DNA of 64,000 bases. It comes from Streptomyces sp. NBC_01551. Its GTDB lineage: Bacteria > Actinomycetota > Actinomycetes > Streptomycetales > Streptomycetaceae. The notes under the pieces were generated by a model. That model saw only the letters and a program-made list of their open reading frames with translations. It was not told the DNA's origin and made no database searches. The position numbers were made by a program, and so were the translations under genes. The stretch covers positions 4,459,501 through 4,523,500 of the forward strand of contig NZ_JAPEPX010000001.1 in NCBI RefSeq assembly GCF_026339935.1, in the 5' to 3' direction. Positions 8,468 through 16,655 of the stretch are shown piece by piece (position 1 is the stretch's first letter; each line of letters starts with the position of its first letter).

Positions 8468-9664
8468 TTACCCGGCGGCCAGCCACAGGTCCGGGCCGAA
8501 CACCTCGTAGTGGATGTCCGAGGCCGGGATCCCCTTGGCGAGCAGTCCCTCGCGCACGGCCCGCATGAAGGGGAGCGGCCCGCACAGGTACGCCGTGGTG
8601 CCGGGCGCGACCGGGACGTCCGACAGGTCGAGGCGGCCGGAGGAGTCGCCGGCCTCGGCGTCGGCCTCGTACCAGAACCGGGCCGAGGCGTCCGGCAGTT
8701 TGTGCGTCAGTGCCCGGTGATCGCCGCGCAGCGCGTGGTCGGCGGGGGAGCGGTCGGCGTGCAGGACGGTCACCGGGGCCGCGTGCCCGGTGTCGGCCAG
8801 GTGCTCCAGCATCGACAGCATCGGGGTGCAGCCGATGCCCGCGGAGGCGAGCAGCACCGGCGCGCCGCGGTCGCGCAGGACCAGGTCGCCGTACGGGGCC
8901 GAGACGCGCAGGGTGTCGCCGGTCCGGACGCGGGCGTGGAGGTGGTTCGAGACCTCGCCGTCGGGGCCGGCCGCGGCCGGGCCGTGCACCCGCTTGACGG
9001 TGATCGCGCGCACCGGGGAGCCGGGCGCGTTGGAAAGGCTGTACTGGCGGATCTGCCGGGCACCGTCCGGGAGTTCGACCTGTACGGAGACGTACTGGCC
9101 GGGCGCGAAGGCGGGCGCCGGGCTTCCGTCGGCCGGGGCGAGGTGGAAGGTGGTGCAGTCGGCGGTCTCCTCGACCCGGGCGGCGACCCGCCAGTCGCGC
9201 CAGACGTCGCCCGCGAGCACCTGCCGTTCGGCGTAGAGGCGGTCCTCGATGGCGGTGAGGGCGCCGGCCATCAGCCAGTAGACCTCGTCCCAGGCCTCGG
9301 CGACCTCGGGGGTGACGGCCTCGCCGAGGACCTCCGCGATGGCCTCGAAGAGGTACCGGTGCACGACCGCGTACTGCGTGCGGGTGATGCCGAGCGAGGC
9401 GTGCTTGTGCGCGATGCGGTTCAGCATCACGTCGGGGCGGGTGCCGGGGTGCGCCACGAGGTGGGTCGCGAAGGCGGCGACGGAGCCCGCGAGGGCCTGC
9501 TTCTGGGCCCCGGAGTTCTGGTTGCCCCGGTTGAACAGGTCCCGCAGCAGCTCCGGGTGGGCCGCGAACAGCTTCGCGTAGAAGAGCTCGGCGATGTCGC
9601 CGATGGCCGCCCCGACGGCGGGCAGGGTGGCGCGTACGGTCTCGGTCGACTTCTCCGACAGCAT
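8468..9664 (-). CDS. hmp: flavohaemoglobin, nitric oxide dioxygenase
   Basis: 398-aa enzyme that oxidises nitric oxide to nitrate with O2 and NAD(P)H. The globin domain (1-140) shows the distal tyrosine in LFYAKLF, LFNRGNQ and the haem-binding proximal histidine in IAHKHASLGI. The FAD domain has RQYSLSNAP, and the NAD domain GIGCTPMLSMLEHL and AYLCGPLPFM. The ATG start is supported by GAGGAG 7 bases upstream. The next gene upstream on the same strand is nsrR. An AT-rich stretch with an NsrR-like half-site lies just upstream, so nitric oxide induction by loss of NsrR repression is expected. Confidence 0.94.
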   Translation of the reverse strand: MLSEKSTETVRATLPAVGAAIGDIAELFYAKLFAAHPELLRDLFNRGNQNSGAQKQALAGSVAAFATHLVAHPGTRPDVMLNRIAHKHASLGITRTQYAVVHRYLFEAIAEVLGEAVTPEVAEAWDEVYWLMAGALTAIEDRLYAERQVLAGDVWRDWRVAARVEETADCTTFHLAPADGSPAPAFAPGQYVSVQVELPDGARQIRQYSLSNAPGSPVRAITVKRVHGPAAAGPDGEVSNHLHARVRTGDTLRVSAPYGDLVLRDRGAPVLLASAGIGCTPMLSMLEHLADTGHAAPVTVLHADRSPADHALRGDHRALTHKLPDASARFWYEADAEAGDSSGRLDLSDVPVAPGTTAYLCGPLPFMRAVREGLLAKGIPASDIHYEVFGPDLWLAAG

Positions 9665-9685
9665 TCGGAACTCCTCGAAGGTGTG

Positions 9686-9708
9686 AATTGGATTTTGAGA
9701 TGCATATT
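9686..9708. promoter_or_regulatory. possible NsrR operator upstream of hmp
   Basis: AT-rich 23-bp stretch (halves AATTGGATTTT and AGATGCATATT around one base) in an otherwise GC-rich genome, 22 bp before the hmp start. The hmp-distal half contains TGCATCT on the minus strand, shared with the better palindrome in front of nsrR. The left half is degenerate, so the match is partial. Confidence 0.45.
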
Positions 9709-9797
9709 TTTGGGTGCGCGAACGCGTGGGGACACCTGTTTGGGTCGTTGTCCGCGGGTGGCGGGAACCGGCCACCCGGTCCTCGGGGTGCGCTCCT

Positions 9798-10247
9798 CTA
9801 GGGAATCCGCCCCGGCGGGCCGCCCGAGATGCCCAGCAGCAGCGGCCCGGTCGGCGCCGCCACCAGGTCGTTCACCGTCAGCGGGTCCAGAGCGGCGAAG
9901 AACGCCTCCTGGGCCCGGCGCAGCGCGCCGCGCAGGACGCACGCGCCGCGCAGCGGGCACGGCGTGGTGCCGTCGCAGTCCACGACGTCGCCGGCGCCCT
10001 CCAGCTCCCGGACCACCCCGCCCACCGAGGCCGCGCGCCCGGCGGCGGTGAGGGCGAGCCCTCCGCCGCGGCCGCGCCGCGCCTCGATCAGGCCGAGGTG
10101 CTGCAGCCTGGCGACCACCTTGGCGGTGTGCGTGTACGGAACCTCCATGGTCGCCGCCACGTCGCGCGTGGTGGGGAGGTCCGTGTCCGCGACGGCCAGG
10201 CGCATCAGGACGCGGAGCGCCAGGTCGGTGAATCGGGTCAGCCGCAT
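9798..10247 (-). CDS. nsrR: Rrf2-family nitric oxide sensor NsrR
   Basis: 149-aa iron-sulfur repressor. The winged-helix domain (1-80) is followed by three cysteines, C91, C97 and C103, spaced CX5CX5C as in S. coelicolor NsrR, whose [4Fe-4S] cluster is also held by an aspartate at position 8. Asp8 is present here (MRLTRFTD). Nitric oxide nitrosylates the cluster and relieves DNA binding. The ATG at 10247 places Asp8 at the known position, which decides between it and an upstream in-frame start. It is transcribed toward hmp and probably represses hmp and itself. Confidence 0.93.
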   Translation of the reverse strand: MRLTRFTDLALRVLMRLAVADTDLPTTRDVAATMEVPYTHTAKVVARLQHLGLIEARRGRGGGLALTAAGRAASVGGVVRELEGAGDVVDCDGTTPCPLRGACVLRGALRRAQEAFFAALDPLTVNDLVAAPTGPLLLGISGGPPGRIP

Positions 10248-10263
10248 GCCGTCACCGTACGGA

Positions 10264-10286
10264 AAGTTGCATCTGTCTTGCAAGTT
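10264..10286. promoter_or_regulatory. NsrR-like autoregulatory operator
   Basis: Imperfect palindrome with halves AAGTTGCATCT and TCTTGCAAGTT around a single G (outer 8 bases match 7 of 8), 17 bp upstream of the nsrR start. The 11-1-11 layout is that reported for NsrR sites. It shares TGCATCT with the element upstream of hmp. Confidence 0.6.
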
Positions 10287-10387
10287 ATGAGGGCGGGTCC
10301 GTCCGTCGGTGGCCGGAACCGGTGGGGCTCAAGGGCGCGCGAGTGAAGGAGTTGAACCCAAGAGAGTGCCCAGGCCCACTCGGACTA

Positions 10388-10416
10388 GTCCCACCCTTTT
10401 GTGTAATGGTCCCACC
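10388..10416. repeat. direct repeat upstream of encapsulin gene
   Basis: GTCCCACC occurs at 10388-10395 and 10409-10416, exactly 21 bp apart, so on the same helical face, about 60-85 bp before the encapsulin start. This is a candidate regulator-binding pair; no known factor is assigned. Confidence 0.4.
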
Positions 10417-10473
10417 ACGTTGCGTGCTGAAGGCTGGACCCGCAGATCCATGGAGTGATCGAAAGGGAAACAC

Positions 10474-11883
10474 ATGTCGGTCCAGGCAGGTTCCGAAGCC
10501 GAGGCCCAGTCTCTGCCGCAGCGCAGTCTCGCGACCTCGGCCGCGCGGAACTTGGCAACCACGACCAAGTCCGCTCCGCAGATGCAGGAAATCACCTCCC
10601 GGTGGCTCCTGAAGATGCTCCCGTGGGTGTCGGTGCAAGGCGGCACCTACCGGGTGAACCGGCGGCTGAGCTACTCGGTCGGCGACGGACGCGTGGAGTT
10701 CATCAAGACCGGGACCCAGGTCCAGGTCATCCCGGCCGAGCTCGGCGAGCTGCCGCTGCTGCGCACCTACGAGGACCTCGACGTCCTCACCGAACTCGCC
10801 GCGCGGTGCCAGCAGATCGACTTCGCCGCCGGACAGGAGCTGACCTCCTTCGGCAGCGCCTCCGACAAGGTGTTCCTGCTCGCCCACGGCCGCATCGACC
10901 AGATCGGCCCCGGTCCCTACGGCGAGGACGCGGTCCTGCGGACCGTCGCCGACGGCGCCTACTTCGGCGAGGACTCCCTCGTGGACGAGGAGGCGATCTG
11001 GGAGTACACCGCCCGCGCCGCCACCTCCGGCACCGCCCTCGTCCTGTCCCGCCAGGACTTCCAGCTCCTCGCCGACCGCGTCGAGGGCCTGCGCGCGCAC
11101 ATCGACTCCGTACGGGCCCTGCCCGCGCAGCGGACCAACAACTACGGCGAGGCCGCGATCGACCTCTCCGCCGGCCACCAGGGCGAGGCCGTCCTCCCCG
11201 GCACCTTCGTCGACTACGAGGCCAAGCCGCGCGAGTACGAACTCTCCATTGCACAAACGGTCCTGCGGGTGCACACGCGCGTCGCCGACCTGTACAACCA
11301 GCCGATGAACCAGACCGAGCAGCAGTTGCGGCTCACGGTCGAGGCGCTGCGCGAGCGCCAGGAGCACGAGATGCTCAACAACACCGACTTCGGCCTGCTC
11401 CACAACGCCGACTACGACCAGCGCATCCAGCCGCACGACGGCGCGCCCAGCCCCGACGACATGGACCAGCTGCTCAGCATGCGGCGCGGCTCCAAGATGT
11501 TCCTCGCCCACCCCAAGGCCATCGCCGCCTTCGGCCGCGAGTGCAACAGGCGCGGCCTGTACCCGGAGTCGATCGACGTCGGCGGCCACCGGGTGCCGTC
11601 CTGGCGCGGCGTGCCGATCTTCCCGAGCAGCAAGATCCCGATCAGCGACGCCCGGACGACGTCCATCCTGTGCATGCGCACCGGCGAGGACGAGTCCGGC
11701 GTCATCGGCCTCCACCAGCCCGGGATCCCGGACGAGATCGAGCCGAGCATGTCGGTCCGTTTCATGGGCATCAGCGAGCAGGCGATCATCTCGTACCTGG
11801 TCACCGCCTACTTCTCCGCCGCGGTGCTCGTGCCGGACGCGCTCGGCGTCCTGGAGAACGTCGAGATCGGCCGCTGGCGCTGA
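10474..11883 (+). CDS. family 2B encapsulin shell protein (EshA-like)
   Basis: 469-aa protein that should self-assemble into an icosahedral protein nanocompartment. Residues 1-95 and about 215-469 form an HK97-type capsid fold (for example [17 protein letters not shown] and the C-terminal [26 protein letters not shown]). Residues about 96-212 are an inserted cyclic-nucleotide-binding-like domain, which defines subfamily 2B. The protein belongs with EshA, a large multimer linked to sporulation and antibiotic control in Streptomyces. In the nucleotide-binding cassette GE is kept (165-166), but the residues aligning with the CAP Arg82-Ser83 pair are Trp176-Glu177, so binding of cyclic nucleotide is doubtful. 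GAAAGG precedes the ATG. The cargo gene follows 51 bp downstream. Confidence 0.92.
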   Translation: MSVQAGSEAEAQSLPQRSLATSAARNLATTTKSAPQMQEITSRWLLKMLPWVSVQGGTYRVNRRLSYSVGDGRVEFIKTGTQVQVIPAELGELPLLRTYEDLDVLTELAARCQQIDFAAGQELTSFGSASDKVFLLAHGRIDQIGPGPYGEDAVLRTVADGAYFGEDSLVDEEAIWEYTARAATSGTALVLSRQDFQLLADRVEGLRAHIDSVRALPAQRTNNYGEAAIDLSAGHQGEAVLPGTFVDYEAKPREYELSIAQTVLRVHTRVADLYNQPMNQTEQQLRLTVEALRERQEHEMLNNTDFGLLHNADYDQRIQPHDGAPSPDDMDQLLSMRRGSKMFLAHPKAIAAFGRECNRRGLYPESIDVGGHRVPSWRGVPIFPSSKIPISDARTTSILCMRTGEDESGVIGLHQPGIPDEIEPSMSVRFMGISEQAIISYLVTAYFSAAVLVPDALGVLENVEIGRWR

Positions 11884-11934
11884 GGCGGCAGGCCGGGACG
11901 CGAGAGCGGACGCAGGGGACACACGGGGCGCGCC

Positions 11935-12984
11935 ATGGCGACCACTGAGACCATCACGGCCGGCGAGGGCCAGGAGGCCGCGGCCCTCCTGGAGCGGACC
12001 AGGGAAACGGTCAACCCGGAGCTGCGCCGGACGGTCGAGACCATGCCCGGTTCGATGCGGCGCGTGGCGATGTACCACTTCGGCTGGGAGCACGAGGACG
12101 GCTCCCCGACGGCGGGCAACGCGGGCAAGGCCATCCGGCCCGCCCTCGTGCTCGCCGCGGCCCAGGCCCTCCGGCAGCCGCAGGGCGGGGCCGACGGCGC
12201 GGTACGGGCGGCGGTCGCCGTGGAGCTGGCGCACAACTTCACGCTGCTCCACGACGACGTCATCGACAAGGACGCCCGGCGCCGCGGCCGGGCCACGGCC
12301 TGGACCGTGTTCGGGATACCGGACGCGATCATCACGGGCGACGCCATGCTCGCGCTCGCGCTGCGGCTGCTCGCGGAGGACCCGCACCCGGCCTCGGCCG
12401 CGGCCTCCAGCCGGCTCGCGGCGTGCGTCATCGAGCTGTGCGCGGGCCAGCAGGCGGACTGCGCCTTCGAGCAGCGCCCGCACGTCTCGCTCGACGAGTG
12501 CACGACGATGGCCATGGCCAAGACGGGGGCGCTGCTCGGCTGCGCCTGCGCGCTCGGCGCGCTGTACGCGGGCGCCGGGCCCGACGAGGTCGACGCGATG
12601 GACGCCTTCGGGCGGGAGGCCGGGCTGGCCTTCCAGCTGATCGACGACCTGATCGGCATCTGGGGGGATCCGGGCCACACCGGCAAGCCCGCCGGGGCCG
12701 ATCTGATCGCCCGCAAGAAGTCCCTCCCGGTCGTGGCGGCCCTCACCTCGGGCACCGAGGCGGGGGAGGAGCTGGCCGCCCTGTACGCGGGCCCCATGAG
12801 CGGGGACGACGTGAAGAGGGCGGCGGCCGCGGTGGAGCGGGCCGGCGGCCGCGACTGGGCGCAGGCCCATGCCGCGGACCGGATGGGCCGGGCGGTGCAG
12901 CAGCTGTCCCGGGCCGTTCCGGACCTCGCGGCGGCGGGCGGGCTGCTGGCGCTGGCGGAGTTCGTCACGCGCCGGACCAAGTGA
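11935..12984 (+). CDS. polyprenyl diphosphate synthase, predicted encapsulin cargo
   Basis: 349-aa isoprenyl chain-elongating enzyme that adds isopentenyl diphosphate units to an allylic diphosphate. First aspartate-rich motif is LLHDDVIDKD (D107, D108, D111); the second is QLIDDLIGIWGD around residue 238. A bulky Phe sits five residues before the first motif (NFTLLHDD), which in this family tends to limit the product to about C15-C20; this is an inference. A flexible 35-residue N-terminus (Thr, Glu, Ala rich) precedes the fold and could be the shell-targeting segment known for family 2 cargo. It follows the shell gene on the same strand. Its 3' end lies inside an 18-bp tandem repeat. Confidence 0.92.
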   Translation: MATTETITAGEGQEAAALLERTRETVNPELRRTVETMPGSMRRVAMYHFGWEHEDGSPTAGNAGKAIRPALVLAAAQALRQPQGGADGAVRAAVAVELAHNFTLLHDDVIDKDARRRGRATAWTVFGIPDAIITGDAMLALALRLLAEDPHPASAAASSRLAACVIELCAGQQADCAFEQRPHVSLDECTTMAMAKTGALLGCACALGALYAGAGPDEVDAMDAFGREAGLAFQLIDDLIGIWGDPGHTGKPAGADLIARKKSLPVVAALTSGTEAGEELAALYAGPMSGDDVKRAAAAVERAGGRDWAQAHAADRMGRAVQQLSRAVPDLAAAGGLLALAEFVTRRTK

Positions 12985-13068
12985 CCGCGCCGGACCAAGT
13001 GACCGCGTAGGAGCGGGTGACCCCTTAGGACCGGGTGACCGCGCAGGGACCGGGTGACCTCGTAGGAC
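12968..13068 (+). repeat. 18-bp tandem repeat spanning a stop codon
   Basis: Five units of about 18 bp plus a partial sixth. Units 12968-12985 and 12986-13003 are identical (CGCGCCGGACCAAGTGAC); units 3 to 5 diverge but keep GGGTGAC ends. The first unit contains the final codons and TGA of the polyprenyl synthase gene, so the repeat arose by duplicating the gene end. Confidence 0.85.
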
Positions 13069-13098
13069 GGATCGGCGGTGGTTGCGCAAGCGGTCCGC

Positions 13099-13138
13099 AA
13101 GCCCTGTTCCGGCATCGCACGGTGCCGGAACAGGGCTT
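13099..13138. terminator. terminator after encapsulin operon
   Basis: Perfect 16-bp stem (AAGCCCTGTTCCGGCA and its complement) with an 8-base loop, between the polyprenyl synthase and the GNAT gene, closing the shell-cargo transcription unit. Confidence 0.8.
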
Positions 13139-13204
13139 TCCGCGTATCGGGGCCAACTCTAGGATCGCTCAAGGCCGTTGAGGCGTGAGCGAAGGGTGTT
13201 CCCG

Positions 13205-13798
13205 ATGGTGCTGGAGATACGTCAGGCGGATCAGTCCGACCGGGACGCGGTGGCGCGGCTGCTGGACGAGGCGTTCCGCAGCGATCCCGTGAGCAGCTGG
13301 GTCTTCCCCGATCCCGGGCACCGGGCGGCGGTGCACGGGAAGTTCCTCGGCGTCTTCGTGGACGTGGCGCTGGAGGAGGGCCGGATCGACTACGCGGTCG
13401 ACGGCTCGGCGGCGGCGCTGTGGCTGCGGGTTCCGGCTGGGGAACCGGAGGGTGAGGATGAGGTTCCGGCGAGGATGCGCGCGGTGGCCGATCCCGACAA
13501 CGAGCGGTGCGAGCTGGTCGGGCGGCTCACGGGCGCGGTGCACCCGACCGCCGAGGAGCACGAGTACCTGCTGATGATCGCGGTCGCGCCGGGCCGGCAG
13601 GGCGAGGGGCTCGGTACGGAGCTGATGCGTCCGGTGCTGGAGCGGTGCGACCGCGAGGGGGTGCCGGCGTACCTGGAGGCGAGCAGTGGGCGCAGCAAGG
13701 GGCTGTACGAGCGGCTCGGCTGGGAGTTCACGGGCGAGGCGGTGCGACTGCCCGACGGGCCGCTGATGTGGCCGATGTGGCGCAAGCCGCGGGGCTGA
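13205..13798 (+). CDS. GNAT family N-acetyltransferase
   Basis: 197-aa acetyl-CoA-dependent acyltransferase of unknown substrate. The acetyl-CoA pyrophosphate-binding loop is VAPGRQGEGLGTELM (near residue 137), preceded by the strand EYLLMIAV; the C-terminal half has PAYLEASSGRSKGLYERLGWEFTG, the typical substrate-side strand and helix. An ATG at 13205 with GAAGGG 7 bases upstream was preferred over in-frame TTG and GTG codons further upstream. It stands after a terminator, so it is probably its own unit; no context points to a substrate. Confidence 0.87.
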   Translation: MVLEIRQADQSDRDAVARLLDEAFRSDPVSSWVFPDPGHRAAVHGKFLGVFVDVALEEGRIDYAVDGSAAALWLRVPAGEPEGEDEVPARMRAVADPDNERCELVGRLTGAVHPTAEEHEYLLMIAVAPGRQGEGLGTELMRPVLERCDREGVPAYLEASSGRSKGLYERLGWEFTGEAVRLPDGPLMWPMWRKPRG

Positions 13799-13821
13799 GG
13801 GAAAGAGGGGCTTGCGTAACC

Positions 13822-13835
13822 ACTTCAGCTGAAGT
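13822..13835. promoter_or_regulatory. 14-bp perfect palindrome, candidate operator
   Basis: ACTTCAGCTGAAGT is its own reverse complement and lies 54 bp before the start of the reductase-like gene, in the 90-bp gap after the GNAT gene. Position and symmetry suit a dimeric regulator site; no regulator is assigned. Confidence 0.45.
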
Positions 13836-13888
13836 ACTTTCGCTGACGTGCCTCGGCTGAGGGGCGCGGTCGAACGGAAGAGATCTAC

Positions 13889-14470
13889 TTGCGCAAGCTC
13901 ACGTACTACATCGCCACGTCGGTCGACGGGTTCATCGCGGACCCGGAGGGGGACGGCGACTACCTCACCCAGTGGCTCGACCCGGAGTACATCGCCCACG
14001 TGGCGGCGGAGTACCCGGAGACCCTGCCCACGCACGTCCACGCCCCCCTGGGCATCGACGTCGGCGCCGCCAAGCGCTTCGACACGATCCTGATGGGGCG
14101 CGGCACCTACGACCCGGGGCTCAAGATGGGGATCACCAGCCCCTACGCCCACCTGGAGCAGTACGTGCTGTCCCGATCGCTGACCGAGTCGCCCGACCCG
14201 GCCGTGACGGTCGTCAGCGGGGACGCGGTGGAGCTGGTGCGCGAGCTGAAGGCCCGGCCGGGCCTCGGGATCTACCTGTGCGGCGGCGCCGACCTCGCGG
14301 GCCAGCTGGTCGAGGAGATCGACGAGTTCATCGTCAAGACGTACCCGGTGTTCGCGGGCTCCGGCATCCCGATGTCGCGCGCCGGCTTCGGGGTGCGGGG
14401 CCTGGAGCTGACCGGGGTCAAGACCTTCGGCGGCGGCCAGGTCGTCAGCACCTACGCCCGCGAGCGCTGA
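13889..14470 (+). CDS. dihydrofolate reductase family (RibD C-terminal) protein
   Basis: 193-aa NADPH-dependent reductase of the RibD_C/YyaP type. The family start KLTYYIATSVDGFIADPEGD is clear, followed by DTILMGRGTYD and the C-terminal GIYLCGGADLAGQLVEEIDEFIVKTYPVFAGSGIP, which holds the cofactor-binding GG pair. The start codon is a TTG at 13889 with GGAAGAG about 6 bases upstream; no in-frame ATG or GTG exists near the conserved N-terminus. The substrate is unknown; such proteins are often general reductases and seldom true folate enzymes. A palindrome upstream suggests regulated expression. Confidence 0.85.
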   Translation: MRKLTYYIATSVDGFIADPEGDGDYLTQWLDPEYIAHVAAEYPETLPTHVHAPLGIDVGAAKRFDTILMGRGTYDPGLKMGITSPYAHLEQYVLSRSLTESPDPAVTVVSGDAVELVRELKARPGLGIYLCGGADLAGQLVEEIDEFIVKTYPVFAGSGIPMSRAGFGVRGLELTGVKTFGGGQVVSTYARER

Positions 14471-14507
14471 CCCGCCGCATCGGCGCGAACCGGCCTACCG
14501 TGGAGGT

Positions 14508-14717
14508 ATGACCGGTCACCAGCACAACGACGAGCAGGCACGCGCCACGGTCGCACCGCAGGCCGGGCACACGCAGCGCGTGTGCCCGGCCTGCGGCAGT
14601 TCCGTCGACACGTTGGTCAGGCGGCGCAAGTCCCTGGGGATCTTCGTACCGGAGTGGGTGCCGGGTTCCTGCCGGAACCCGGACTGTCCGGCGTTCGTCG
14701 CCCGGGAGGTGGGCTAG
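14508..14717 (+). CDS. small zinc-ribbon-like protein
   Basis: 69-aa hydrophilic protein of unknown function. The first 24 residues are polar ([15 protein letters not shown]). Then two cysteine knuckles, CPAC and CRNPDC, lie 25 residues apart and could hold one zinc ion as a ribbon. GGAGGT sits immediately before the ATG, closer than usual. Its TAG stop overlaps the stop of the convergent snapalysin gene within the shared bases CTAG. No homologue is recognised. Confidence 0.7.
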   Translation: MTGHQHNDEQARATVAPQAGHTQRVCPACGSSVDTLVRRRKSLGIFVPEWVPGSCRNPDCPAFVAREVG

Positions 14718-15382
14718 CCCTTCGAACCCAGCCCGGAGGCGACGAGTCCGTTGGCCCAGAGCTGGTTCACACGGGAGCGCTCGGCCGCGTTCGGGTTGGC
14801 GTTCTGGCACGAGGTGCCCGGGCCGCCGCCCGACATCAGCTCGGAGCACGGGCCCGAGTAGTGGTCCGGCAGACCCAGCACGTGGCCGGTCTCGTGCGCG
14901 GTCACCCGGGTGGAGTTGTACTGCTGGTTCTGGCGGTAGTCGAGGAAGATGTAACCCCGGCCGTGGCCGTCCGTGCTCGCGTAGGAACCGCGCGAGTCGT
15001 TGCCCTCGTAGTACGAGAAGTTCCCGCCGGAGGAAACCTCCTGGAGCTTGACGTTGGCCACCGAGCTGTTCCAGATCTGCGTGGAGCGGGCTATCTGGGT
15101 ACGGAAGCTCGGCGCGTTGCGGGTGTTGTACGTGACGGTCACGGCTTGGATGCCGGGGTTCGCGGCACGCTGCTCGGCCACCGAGCGCTGGACCGCCTCG
15201 AAGAACGCACGGTTGGCGGACTCGTTCTCCTGCGAGCGCTCGTACGCGGCGTAGCTCGCGGCGTTGCCGACGGGCGCCGGGGACGCGCTCGCGGTGGGGG
15301 CGACGCCGATGAAGGCGGTGGCGAGGCCGAGGCCGACGGTGGCTGCCAGCATGGCCGTTCGGGACATACGGGAGTGACGCAT
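14714..15382 (-). CDS. snpA: snapalysin, secreted M7 zinc metalloprotease
   Basis: 222-aa secreted protease specific to Streptomyces-like bacteria. A Sec signal peptide (residues 1-33, [20 protein letters not shown] then cleavage near ASA-SP) is followed by a short propeptide. The catalytic site is [12 protein letters not shown]163 and H167 bind zinc, E164 is the base and D173 is the third ligand, the feature that marks family M7. The conserved turn SELMSGG follows. Upstream and divergent is a LysR regulator, the standard arrangement in which the regulator activates the protease gene. The N-terminal signal confirms the chosen ATG. Confidence 0.95.
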   Translation of the reverse strand: MRHSRMSRTAMLAATVGLGLATAFIGVAPTASASPAPVGNAASYAAYERSQENESANRAFFEAVQRSVAEQRAANPGIQAVTVTYNTRNAPSFRTQIARSTQIWNSSVANVKLQEVSSGGNFSYYEGNDSRGSYASTDGHGRGYIFLDYRQNQQYNSTRVTAHETGHVLGLPDHYSGPCSELMSGGGPGTSCQNANPNAAERSRVNQLWANGLVASGLGSKG

Positions 15383-15473
15383 GTGGGGGACTCCTGCTCA
15401 TCCGGTGCGGGGGGTGGATGGTTCGGTACCGGAGTCTGCGGGAGCGTGAGGGGGTGGGGGATGATGTCAGCCA

Positions 15474-15494
15474 CCGATAGCCCGGGGTTATCGG
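15474..15494. promoter_or_regulatory. LysR box between snpA and its regulator
   Basis: CCGATAG at 15474-15480 and TTATCGG at 15488-15494 form an inverted repeat with 7 bases between, containing the T-N11-A core of LysR sites. It lies 92 bp upstream of snpA and 95 bp upstream of the LysR gene, well placed to control both. Confidence 0.7.
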
Positions 15495-15588
15495 GGGGTT
15501 TCGGCAAGCCAACTTCCGTGAGAATGGCGGGATTCGGTGGGTCGTCAGTGGCTGGTGCGGTCCACCGGACCCGGCCTACCCTCTGGAC

Positions 15589-16521
15589 ATGGAGCTTGAG
15601 GTCAGGCACCTGCGCGCCCTGTGCGCCATCGCCGACGCCGGCAGCCTGCACAAGGCGGCGCGGCAACTCGGCGTGAGCCAGCCCTCGTTGACGACCCAGC
15701 TGCGCCGGATCGAACGGGCCCTGGACGGCGAGCTGTTCCTGCGCGAGCGGACGGGATGCCGGCCCACGCCGTTCGGGCGCACCGTACTCGGGCGGGCCCG
15801 TCCGCTGCTCGCCGAGATGGCCGCGCTGGTGGCCGAGGCGCGGGCGGTGGCCAAGGGGCCGAGGCTGCGGCTCGGCTCGACGGCCAGCCGGGCGCTGCCG
15901 GGCTGGCTGCGGCGGCTGCACCGACGGCTTCCGGACACGGAGACCACGCTGGTGGTGGACGTCTCGGCCAACGCGCTGCTGCGGATGGTGGATTCGGGGC
16001 AGCTGGACGTGGCGTTCGTGCACGAGGTCGAGGGCAGTCCGCTGCGGGTGCCGGCCGGGCTGGAGATGCGGGTCCTGATGGAGCGGGAGCCGCAGTTCGT
16101 GTCCATGTCCCGGGACCATCCCGCGGCGCGGCGGCCGGTGGTGGACTTACGGGACCTGGCGGGGGACCGGTGGACGGTGGACCCGTCGGTGGACGGCGAG
16201 TGGGACGGCCTGCGGCGCGTCTTCGCGGGCGCGGGGCTCGACCCTCCCGTCCTGCACGCCGACTACCACACCGCGACCTCGCTGATCATCTCCGGCGAGG
16301 CGGTCGCGCCGTGCCAGCCGACGTCCGGGCCGCGTGACGACATGGCGATCCGGCCGCTGTCGGGGGACCCGCTCGCGGTGCGGCTGCTGCTGGCGACCCG
16401 GCCGGGGGCGCACGCGGAGGTCTTCGAGGACCTCCGCTCGGCCTACCGCGAGGCGGCCCTGCGCACCCCGCCGTACCGAGCGTGGCTCCACCACCACGAA
16501 AGCCCCCTCCTGGCGGCGTAA
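15589..16521 (+). CDS. LysR-family regulator of snpA
   Basis: 310-aa transcription factor. The N-terminal helix-turn-helix reads LCAIADAGSLHKAARQLGVSQPSLTTQLRRIE, the standard LysR signature (residues 8-45). The effector-binding region (about 90-290) has the usual two-lobed pattern (RLRLGSTASRALPGWL; LDVAFVHEVEGSPL). Divergent orientation from snpA and the palindrome between them indicate that it activates the protease and represses itself. In S. lividans and S. coelicolor the equivalent gene does this. The inducing signal is unknown. The C-terminal tail is slightly longer than usual (TPPYRAWLHHHESPLLAA). Confidence 0.92.
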   Translation: MELEVRHLRALCAIADAGSLHKAARQLGVSQPSLTTQLRRIERALDGELFLRERTGCRPTPFGRTVLGRARPLLAEMAALVAEARAVAKGPRLRLGSTASRALPGWLRRLHRRLPDTETTLVVDVSANALLRMVDSGQLDVAFVHEVEGSPLRVPAGLEMRVLMEREPQFVSMSRDHPAARRPVVDLRDLAGDRWTVDPSVDGEWDGLRRVFAGAGLDPPVLHADYHTATSLIISGEAVAPCQPTSGPRDDMAIRPLSGDPLAVRLLLATRPGAHAEVFEDLRSAYREAALRTPPYRAWLHHHESPLLAA

Positions 16522-16655
16522 CCCCTCCGGGACGCCACCCGCCCCCGGCTCCCGCCCCCCGCGCCGGGCCCCGGAGCCCCGCGGCCTGGCCCTGCTTCCG
16601 GGTTCCCGGGCCGCGCCTACCCCGGCCCCGCTCCCGAAGCCCGGGGGCCCCACCG

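Noticed and set aside
12968..13068. Short repeats considered as a CRISPR array
   Set aside because: Units are contiguous with no spacers and include a gene's stop codon.
10285..13089. Minus-strand open frame of over 900 codons opposite the encapsulin and polyprenyl synthase
   Set aside because: Antisense shadow; composition bias only, and the plus strand has clear families.
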